64,000 bases of DNA from Massospora cicadina. Lineage: Eukaryota; Entomophthoromycota; Entomophthoromycetes; Entomophthorales; Entomophthoraceae. Below the pieces are notes generated by a model. That model had not been told where the DNA came from and made no database searches. It worked only from the letters and a program-made list of their open reading frames with translations. The DNA is taken from positions 62,001 through 126,000 of the forward strand of contig JAKSZP010014535.1 in assembly GCA_022478985.1 (NCBI GenBank), given 5' to 3'. The translations under genes and the position numbers were made by a program. Below are positions 56,765 through 64,000 of the stretch, piece by piece (the stretch's first letter is position 1; each line of letters begins with the position of its first letter).

Positions 56765-57240
56765 GTAAACATTGTATCTACCAAATTAGGCAAATAAACT
56801 GGTATTATTGCCTGACATTAACCATTGGAAAGAATACAGAACTGCAGGACCCAACTCAACCACCTCATTGGGCAACTATAGCGTACCTTCACTAAGGCTC
56901 AGTTCTCTCATTGTTTAGGTCCCCACAATTGTTTTACCAAACTCCCACTATGATATCCTCATTGAGACCTTCTTCATGAGGACATTGTAATGGACATTGC
57001 CTTCTAATGGTTGCTCTAGAAGGTTTGCTAACAGGGCAAAAGCTATAGCCCCCAAACAGGAAGAGCTCCAAAAATTAAATCACAAGTCCGTTGGCTACTC
57101 AGGTATTTTAGGAGGTACTTCATTAAAAAAGAGATTTCTACACTGAATATTATCAGCTGAGTTTCACCCCTAAGAAGCTGCATCATACAAGTGCTACATT
57201 GTTATAGCTTTTGGGTGCCCTTCCTGATGTCCATGGTGCC
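56765..57240 (+). pseudogene. Element E protease, second half
   Basis: Joined across element C to 18658, the frame reads D-K-V-A-P and then VNIVSTKLGK, the same block as DSGAPINIVSTKL of C. Both the Ser and the Gly of the triplet are lost. Downstream pieces resemble the protease C-terminal half of C (TxSxGxYS, FxILIETFFM), with many stops. Recognition depends on the rejoining, which the CCCCT duplication supports. Confidence 0.7.
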
Positions 57241-57387
57241 AGATTTCCGATTTTTTAAAGATGAATTTTTCAAAATCTTAAAAATTAGTTCAGATTTTTA
57301 TAAGCTTTATTAGGTATTCTAGAAAACAAAGTTGCTCTAAGCACCTTCACTTGCTAGTTTACATAGTATAAGGATAGGTAACTGGGG
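57241..57387. other. Unassigned short stretch before element Z
   Basis: AT-rich, no gene seen. It ends with AAGGATAGGTAACTGGGG (57370-57387), which recurs with two mismatches at 59305-59322 as the probable TSD of Z. Confidence 0.5.
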
Positions 57388-59304
57388 GCTCTTTCCACTG
57401 GTGTAACTTTCTGAGCAAAATCTTACAGAAAAAAGCAAATCTCAATTGACCGCCATAGTTTTGCTCTGATGTCCTTAGATTCCCTGCCAGCTGCCCCAGT
57501 GTGGGGCAGCGGCGAAAACTCCCCCCACCATTTTCCATCTGACAGGAAAATGCGCTCAGACTGACTTTCCCAATTATACCAAACCCCTGGGTCGATTCAT
57601 TCCTCACAAGAATATTGACGCCCACCTTGCTCATACCCAAGCATGCTATTTGCCCTATGGTGCTCCCCGGGAGCAACATGCATTTTGGCCTTAGGGTCGA
57701 TTATGGGAGCCTTTTTCCTTACCAAGACCAATCCATTATCAAAATAGCTCAGGCAGTGATGCATCCTGCCGGTTTTAATGACTTCCACGCCTATAAGGAG
57801 TATTTTCGGTCTTGGCTTCATCTGTGAAGCTGACACCGCCACTGTGGCAACTGTGCCCCTGGTCTTCCAGGGTACCTCTCTCCCCACAATCTGAACCCAG
57901 CTCTCAGCGAATACCACTTTAAGTGGTTCAGTTCGCTGGTTTGCCCACCCACATTCCCCCTGTGGTGCTCCACCAGGAACTGATGGAAGGTTTGACAGCC
58001 TATGGCTCCAACCCCATCTTGTAATTTGTGATCCCAAATGGGGCCACACGCCTCCCTGGGCCTCATGCATATGCCACAATCATCTCTGAATCTAATAAAA
58101 TTGCCTTGTTGATTCCCCCTCACGCCATCATCCCCTATGCCCCTGACCATCAATTCTGGGCCCACGTTGAGGGCAAGCGGACGATCTGTCTTTCCTGTTT
58201 TGAGTTGGACCACTCAAAATGTAAGTGCCCATCCTTAGCTGCTTCTGAAAGCTCTGATTTTTCATCCGCCAGCTTCCAATCCACCGGCCACCCCATGCCA
58301 GCTTTATTATGGGGTACAACCTTACCGTCCCCTTTCACAAAGCCTGTTGGTGCAGCTACGCTAACAGCCACCAATCAGCCTCCTCCTCAGCCCAGTGCCA
58401 CAAAATCTCAATCCAATCAAGCACAGGATTGGACCCCAGTTTTCTCCCATGATTCCTCCAACAAACCAACCAAACCTCAGGAAGATGACAATTCCCCAAT
58501 TCAATTAAACCAAAATCCTTGGTGTTTATTGGCTGAAAATGATGAGTCTGGGAATATTATTGAATACAGCACTATCCAACTCGATTAGTTTGTGTTTACT
58601 GACCATGACGATGAGCTATCTCCTCTTTTATATGCCCCCAGAAAAACGCCAAAACGTTATGCAGTGACCACCAGATGGTGTTGAAGCAACAACTAAGCCA
58701 GATTGTCTTCCTATCCGCAAAGCTGCCACCAAATCAGTGGCGATTCTTGCAGGAGGAATCCCTCCTCCCATTAACCCCTCCACTTCCAATAAGCTTCAAA
58801 AAAAATATGTTGATCGAAGCTCACAAAGATGCCAATGATGCCATCCAGCATGTAGCAGTGGTAGCGCTGTAATCCAAAAACCAATGTTACCCACACCAAT
58901 ATTGCCACATTTGTAAAGCTCCCTGATGCGCGCATAAAAGCTGAAGGAGCTTTGTCCAGTTACTTTGGAATTCTTATTTACAATAGCTGTCTTTCTGCCA
59001 CCCTAATCATTAAAATTTTTCTCCGCATCCTGCTGACACCTGACGCCCCTGCTCTTCTCTGTGCCCATGCCCTTCTTTGGGGTAATGTAAAGGCTGAGGA
59101 TAAGCCCCCTGATCCCCCTCCCCTTCTGCCATGATGGGATAAGCAGTTCCCACTGTCCCACATGGTTGGTTGTGTTCATGTTTTGTGTTATCCACCCATT
59201 TTGGGCAGTTCATTCATTTTGTTCAGTGAGGATTTATTTGTTGGTTTTTTTAAGTTTTGGTAACTTCTGTCCCCTTGTCAGCTACCTTAGTTAAATAGAA
59301 ATAA
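57388..59304 (+). mobile_element. Element Z: LINE-like, ORF1-only, no reverse transcriptase (1.9 kb)
   Basis: The proposed TSD (57370-57387 and 59305-59322) is 16 of 18 bases identical. Inside are a 5' part, one gag-like frame with a zinc knuckle, and a 3' UTR ending in TTAAATAGAAATAA. There is no endonuclease or RT sequence. The 438-bp copy at 40988-41425 has the same end, also directly after the ORF1-type frame. This resembles the HAL1 type of half-LINE that relies on another LINE for mobility; that role is inferred. Confidence 0.72.
57540..59135 (+). pseudogene. Element Z ORF1-like gag protein with zinc knuckle
   Basis: Coding-like pieces run from about 57560 (NYTKPLGRFIPHKNIDAH) with two early frame changes. 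The best open part is 58028-58588: VIPNGATRLPGPHAYATI, LIPPHAIIPYAPDHQFW, then the CCHC knuckle CLSCFELDHSKCKC at about 58188-58230, then a Ser/Pro/Gln-rich region. Later pieces include RYAVTTR (near 58655) and the C-terminal FVKLPDARIKAEGALSSYF to PPDPPP (58907-59130). The knuckle is canonical, unlike family X. The protein probably binds RNA; nothing else is recognised. Confidence 0.7.
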
Positions 59305-59322
59305 AAGGATAAGGAACTGGGG

Positions 59323-59940
59323 AATTGCGCTTGGTAAGGTCCCATGGAGTCTGAGGGCAGCTTGGGACTTAAGGGGCTATTTGTAAATTTCACACCTTAA
59401 ATTTTAAGTCAAGACCCATTCTAGACCATCTGACGGGATTTGGGGCCATCTCAAAGACTTTTTAAATTAGGTTTATTTAGATTAAATAATATTGACCTCT
59501 AATTCATTGTCAAGACTTTTGTTTTGAGGGTTAATATCACCAATTATGGTATAATTTTGTTACACACTTTAAATTTAAATTTTCTGTCAATCAATTTTCA
59601 AGGGTCAAAACCATAACAACCCACCTGTTTAGCCTTAGTATCCCCCTTAGGGAAAACTAAGCCTACTTGGTAGTCAAGATTAGCCTTGACCGTCACTGAC
59701 ATATCGAGTCAAAACTGATTTAAAGGTAAACAATCTGGGAATCCTCAGCCAAAACCTACATATGTAAGATTGTCGCATAGATCAACAGCCTGAGAAGCAA
59801 AACCCACTGAGCATATACCTAGTCTTTAAAGATTTTATTATATTAATTAGCTATCTGAAAGGGCGCAGTCAAACTTGATATTTACCAAACCAGACTTCTG
59901 AATTTTAAGGCATTCTGCTTGGAGACGTCTGCCACTTGAC
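59323..59940. other. Unassigned AT-rich stretch
   Basis: About 600 bp without a readable frame or recognised motif. It may be decayed element E linker or a solo LTR of another family; its ends cannot be fixed from this window. Confidence 0.4.
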
Positions 59941-62245
59941 CATTCCACCTGGCCATTAGGTTATAGTAAACATGAATAATGATCTGCAGATACCACCAGT
60001 ACTATACAAAGAAGTGTTTGCGCCTTTCCACCACTTACACTGGGAACCAATTGTGGCTTGGGGATCATTTTCCTGTTCCATGGGAGAATTAGTGTTAATT
60101 GATAACCTTTATCAGCTTCTGATCCAGGATTAAAAATTAAATCATTGCTTCTCTTAACATTCTACCAATGGAGGAACTGAAAGGCTTATATGAATTTGGA
60201 GCATTGGAGAAGTTCAGACTGGAGGAAGTAAGCCACAAGGCTGTTTGATTAGCTAATTTCCTGAGTCCCTGGTCATATTGATGGAGTATGAAAAGGATCA
60301 AGTTCTGATCTTATTTTGAAAGATATAATAAATTTTGCAATGGACGACTATGATTTGGGATGTGCAGAGGACGTATTGCACCATATTGACACTGGTAACC
60401 ACCATCAATTTTCCTTCTCCCTATCTTCCAGTGAAAGATGGTGGATGAGATTGTCACCAAAGAAATCAACCAGCTGGTCCAGAATGATGCTGGTGTCATC
60501 AAAGAGTCTGTGGTCTTTGCTAGTACTAATAGTAAAAAAGAAAGACAGTTCTAATTATGTGGTGATCAACTACTGGCAACCTAATATAATGAAGAAGAAC
60601 TCTAACCCTTCTGAGAATTGAAGACGATCATGATTGAGTTGGCAGAACTAGGTGCTTCTCCGCCATGAATTTGATTTCTGTTTACTGGAAGATTGAGCTG
60701 CCACAAGAAGAACAAGAGAAATGCGCCATTATAACGGCACAAGAACTTTTCTAGATAACACAAATGTCGCAGGGGTTATGCAATGTCCCTGCCACATATC
60801 AAAGGGCCATGGATATCATCCTGAGGGATCTTGAAATTTTTTGCAAATTTGTTTTCTTGGACAATATCAGCGTTTTTTAAGGATGTTCCACAAACATTGA
60901 AAACACCTGGAGGAGGTTTTTCGCTGTCTTGTTACTGATTATCTGAAATTAAACCCAGTTTTCAACTTCTTTTGATAGCAGTTTGAATACCTGGGCTTTG
61001 TTATTAACAAAGGGGCCTATGCCCCCAGCTGGCCAAAGTGGAGGCCATTGAGAAGATGAGACCTCTGAACAGCAAAAGTGACATCCAGTTTTTTTGGAAC
61101 GGTGCTATTACCAACGGTTCAAGACAACTTCAGTAATATAGAGGAGTTACTTTTTACCTGTTGAAGAATGGAACTCAAATAAAATGGATGAAGAAATGTC
61201 AACCAGCTTTTGACCAACTTTGAACCTTCCTCACTACGTCGCCAATCCCCGTGTAACTGAACTTTGATAAGCTGATCTTAATTCAGACTGAAGCCTCCCT
61301 CACCGCCATAGGGGCTGTGCTGTCCCAAATTTATAATGAAGGAATAGACAACCCATAGAATATTGCAGTCATACGGTTGGCATACATTAATAAAATACAC
61401 CATTACTGAGAAAGAATGCTTAGCGAGGATCTATAAATTTAAGCGGTTCTATTTTGATTAACAAAGTGCACTTCAGGGGTTCACCAAATACTCCTTGCTA
61501 AGATAGCTGCAGAACCTCATAGAGCCAGGGGGACGCCTAGCTTGTTGGTCGTTGAAGTTGCAGGCATATGACTTTGAGATTCAGCACTGGCACAGCGTGA
61601 AGCATCAGAATACCAATGGACTGTCTTAGCTCGCAACTAATTCATTGACCGCTGACATGAATATGGCCTTTACAATAAGATGCTAAACAGGCAATAAAGA
61701 AATGAACAGGAAGAAATATGATGCATTTTGATTTGACTGATGGAGAACACCGTCATCAGGGATGGAAAGATATTTAGTTTAATTGAAGACCATGAATATT
61801 TTACACAAACCAATGTAGCATATGGGCTTGATCATCAGAGCTCATAAAGTCACTGGTCATGGAGGTTTTAAGAAGACGTACAAGAAACTGAGGCTACACT
61901 TCTACTTGGAATCAATGCACTTTGAAATTTACAAAACCCATAGCTGAAGCAAGGTCTGCCAAGTGGAAATGCCATATCACAAGAGTACTTTAAATTCACT
62001 GGTCAAGCTAAAATTTGCATTCCACACTGTGTTGATTTTCATCGTGGGGCTGCTAGCTGCCAGTGGAGGTTAGTTCAAATACATTGTGGCGGCTATTGAC
62101 CACCTTACAAAATGGTTAAAGCCAAAATAATCAGAGAATTGAGAAAGGTGATGACTGTTAAATATGTTTTATAAAATTTACATTTAGAGCATGTATTGCC
62201 CCAAATCCTAATGACATATAACGGCACTAATATTACTTCTCAGAG
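59941..62245 (+). pseudogene. Element E reverse transcriptase, RNase H and integrase, decayed
   Basis: After a linker similar to D (GELVLIDNLY, about 60085-60115), RT starts in the open piece 60316-60621: DYDLGCAEDVLHHIDTG, then VLIVKKKDSSNYVVINYW. The motif A region is at 60660-60700. The catalytic box reads VFLDNISVF near 60852-60878, so YLDD is lost. RNase H pieces: ITEKECLARIYKF (about 61405) and LKLQAYDFEIQHW (61555-61590). Integrase: AHKVTGHGGFKKTYKKL, VCQVEMPYHK, AAIDHLTKWLK, ending near YNGTNITSQ at 62217-62243, where a LINE 5' end interrupts it. Confidence 0.78.
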
Positions 62246-62460
62246 AAAACTTTTCTTTATCATTGCAATCACTATGTCAGGCAGACAGCGAGTTAGAATT
62301 AGTTCGGCTTGCCAGCATAGGTGCTGGAGCACCCAAACAGCAAACCAGAATGCCAAGGGCACTGCTGCTGGTATGAAGGATATGAGACTAAAAAGGAGTT
62401 TCACCAGTAAATATGGTGAGCTAGAATCTCGTACAGGCACTTAATAAAATACCAGATGAA
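62246..62460 (+). mobile_element. 5' end of a further X-like LINE
   Basis: AAAACTTTTCTTTATCATTG (62246-62265) closely matches the X2 start (about 27 of 31 bases over the first part) and, as there, leads to an ATG. The frame 62274-62444 begins MSGRQ, then diverges from the X ORF1. Only the 5' end is present; the rest was replaced or cut off by what lies to the right. How far it reaches is uncertain. Confidence 0.55.
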
Positions 62461-62715
62461 TATGGCCATTAACCCCAAAGGCGAGTGAGTGCTGGCAGGA
62501 AGGGCGGTTTATTTTCCAACATAAAAAACGAAATCTAAGGGAAGGTTTTTTAATGGAATATAAAAGAAAAATTGACCACCAATTTTCTCAGTGCAATGCA
62601 ACTGATTAAATAGTGATCAATTGATGAGGAAACAAGCCAGGATCTGGTCCCTCAAGTTTGACCTAACCGGCAAATATTTGGGAATGGGAGCAGATAAGCC
62701 CACTGGGAACTGATA
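62461..62715. other. Junction region, probably the 3' end of element F
   Basis: No gene is seen. It must contain the left boundary of the minus-strand element F, but no second LTR is in the window, so the boundary cannot be placed. Confidence 0.35.
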
Positions 62716-63125
62716 TCAAAGGAATTGGTGGTAGGCCGAATTGCTGTCAGTTTGACCCCAAACACCTGAACCAAGGCTTGACTGCATTTCCAGCAGTTGG
62801 CGCGATGGCATCTGGCCTGACGAGCAATGGGAATCCCCCAAGGCTATTCCATGTAGGGGCGGTCCCAATTGGTTGAGAACAGGTTTGGGATGCCCAACCC
62901 ACCCATGCCAGGTCACTGGGCTGTTTGTTTGGTCAAAAGCGTTGCATCAGCTGCAACGCCTGATTTTCTGGAAGGGGGCATTAAACTATTGTCGATGGTA
63001 TCCAGTGCTACTACCTGCACATCAGGGATCATCCCTGACAATTTTGGGAGGGGGTTAATTTTGACTATCATGGTGTTGGCCAAATCAAAACTGTTAGCAA
63101 TTCCGGTTAATGAACCAATCTTCAT
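62716..63125 (-). pseudogene. Downstream ORF 2 of element F, unknown
   Basis: A 70-codon frame (63125-62913) begins at an ATG overlapping the TGA of the preceding ORF (ATGA), with the sequence MKIGSLTGIANSFDLANTMI and MIPDVQVVALDTIDNS. A further frame 62916-62716 runs on. They may be one ancestral ORF with the preceding one, broken by single-base changes. No known motif is recognised, and there is no membrane segment. Confidence 0.4.
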
Positions 63126-63526
63126 TCCTTTTTGACTATATGGATTCTGATCATTGAGCTCATCTCCATTCGTTTTTTTGGGCTGAGCAACTTCATTTCA
63201 GCAATTTTGGTGCAAATTTCCCTGATCAGGTGTATAATATCAGGAGAAGTGAATGTGGTCACTGGAGGAGGGATCTGAAGAGGGTAGGCTGTTACCCAGT
63301 GCTCATCTACCACGTGGGCAAGGTCACCCTGGGTGATGGGGGGTATAGCCACCCTCTTTGGAGCCTTTTTACTTAGAAATGGGAAGAGGGCCTGATTGAC
63401 ACACAGGGGACATTCTCCTGGACTTACATTACCCTTCCCTTTTTCCAAAGAAAGGGAACCACTGCCGGTGAACTGCACAAGGGCCACATTTTTCTGCGCC
63501 TTAGGTAGTTTTATCGCCATTACCAT
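63122..63526 (-). CDS. Downstream ORF 1 of element F (134 codons), unknown
   Basis: ATG at 63526 overlaps the pol stop TAA (63520-63522) by a few bases in another frame. The protein starts MVMAIKLPKAQKNVALVQFT, has CPLCVN (a lone CxxC), a stretch TQGDLAHVVDEHWVTAYPLQ, then an Ile/Lys-rich helical part (HLIREICTKIAEMKLLSP). I do not recognise a family. Position directly behind a chromodomain pol is unusual: most such elements end shortly after the chromodomain. It could also be a C-terminal extension shifted out of frame. Confidence 0.45.
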   Translation of the reverse strand: MVMAIKLPKAQKNVALVQFTGSGSLSLEKGKGNVSPGECPLCVNQALFPFLSKKAPKRVAIPPITQGDLAHVVDEHWVTAYPLQIPPPVTTFTSPDIIHLIREICTKIAEMKLLSPKKRMEMSSMIRIHIVKKE

Positions 63527-63999
63527 TGTGACTTTTTGGGGGGACAGGGGGCATTGGGGTGGTATTCATGAAATGCTTTGACCAGTTCCATGCAGTTAGT
63601 GCAATCGCGAGCCTTTAACCAACTTTTTTTGTAAGCCAGATACCCTTTCCAGGCCACGAGATACTAAACCAAATGCCAGGATTTGCGGGATGCTAAGATG
63701 TTTTCCACCTCAGCTTCTTCCGCATCCTCTATCACAATTGGTTCAGGTTTGGCAGGAACGGTCCCCTTGAATGGGGACAACAGAGACATGTGGAAGATGG
63801 AATGCTGTTTCCAATGAGCTGGCAATTTCAACTGAAAAGCACCATTGCTCAAGTCTTCCTCCACCAGGTGGGGACCCAAACGTTTGCTTGCAAACTTCCA
63901 GGAAGGTACCAGCATTTATAGATGGCGAGTGTCCAACATAACGTGAGAGCCCACCATGATATTGTGACCAGGAAGCCATTTGTGATCTGTAAACCATTT
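63520..63999 (-). pseudogene. Element F pol C-terminus: integrase end and chromodomain
   Basis: The frame enters from the right edge. It reads GHNIMVGSHVMLDTRHL, a TAA, then WKFASKRLGPHLVEEDLSNG, LPAHWKQHSIFHMSLLSPF (the GPY/F-type module) and EAEVENILASRKSW, TAG (63664-63666, where CAG is expected), YLVAWKGYLAYKKSWLKARD, and ends ELVKAFHEYHPNAP with TAA at 63520-63522. The ILASR...YLVAWKGY...W pattern is a chromodomain, with Tyr and Trp of the methyl-lysine cage visible. Chromodomains direct such elements to heterochromatin by family knowledge. Two in-frame stops make this copy inactive. Confidence 0.88.
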
Positions 64000-64000
64000 G

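Noticed and set aside
59323..59940. A solo LTR between Z and the RT of element E.
   Set aside because: No TG/CA ends with a flanking 5-bp duplication could be fixed, and no second copy occurs in the window; left as unassigned.
1..64000. A host gene, biosynthetic cluster or defence system hidden between the elements.
   Set aside because: After assigning repeats, remaining unexplained stretches are short (under about 650 bp) and have no coherent frame.

Overview
The window looks like one large heterochromatin-type retrotransposon graveyard from a transposon-rich eukaryotic genome. I see no host gene, no tRNA or rRNA and no bacterial operon. The best guess is a fungus, because the Ty3/gypsy element at the right edge ends in a chromodomain and the LINE-type elements have compact gag-like ORF1 plus endonuclease-RT ORF2. 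The species cannot be named from the sequence. Essentially every coding region is broken by stops and frameshifts, so most genes are listed as pseudogenes.

The layout is a Russian doll, and most of it can be dated by target-site duplications (TSDs). The oldest visible host is Ty3/gypsy element E (+ strand): LTR remnant 4395-5337, gag 10682-11139 and 16440-18658, protease split across 18658/56765, RT to integrase about 59941-62245. Three copies of one LINE family (X1 1-4394, X2 5393-10667, X3 11157-16422) sit in the E LTR, leader and gag. Gypsy element C (+, 18664-56759, TSD CCCCT) cut the protease of E. Gypsy element A (-, 19026-33270) sits in the 5' LTR of C, and gypsy element B (-, 25792-32366) sits in A just upstream of its gag. 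The 3' LTR of C took a 438-bp ORF1-only LINE fragment (40988-41425) and gypsy element D (+, 42040-56414, TSD AAGGG). The integrase gene of D took a second LINE family, Y (48059-54124, 12-bp TSD). Two minute copies of the Y 3' end (18 and 43 bp), each with its own 16-17 bp TSD, lie in the two LTRs of A.

To the right, E carries a 1.9-kb LINE-like element Z (57388-59304) that has a zinc-knuckle gag ORF but no RT, and the 5' end of a further LINE (from about 62246). The last 1.4 kb (minus strand) is the end of a chromodomain gypsy element F, followed by two unrecognised small ORFs.

Elements A to E belong to one related gypsy group: they share capsid, protease and integrase style, a GPF-type integrase C-terminus without chromodomain, and an almost identical primer-binding site. 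The individual catalytic lesions are listed per entry. Among the X LINE copies, nearly all such lesions are C-to-T or G-to-A changes. What is new here is mainly structural: an RT-less HAL1-like element type, LINE micro-insertions that expose the minimal 3' end, an ORF inside an LTR, and extra ORFs downstream of a chromodomain pol.
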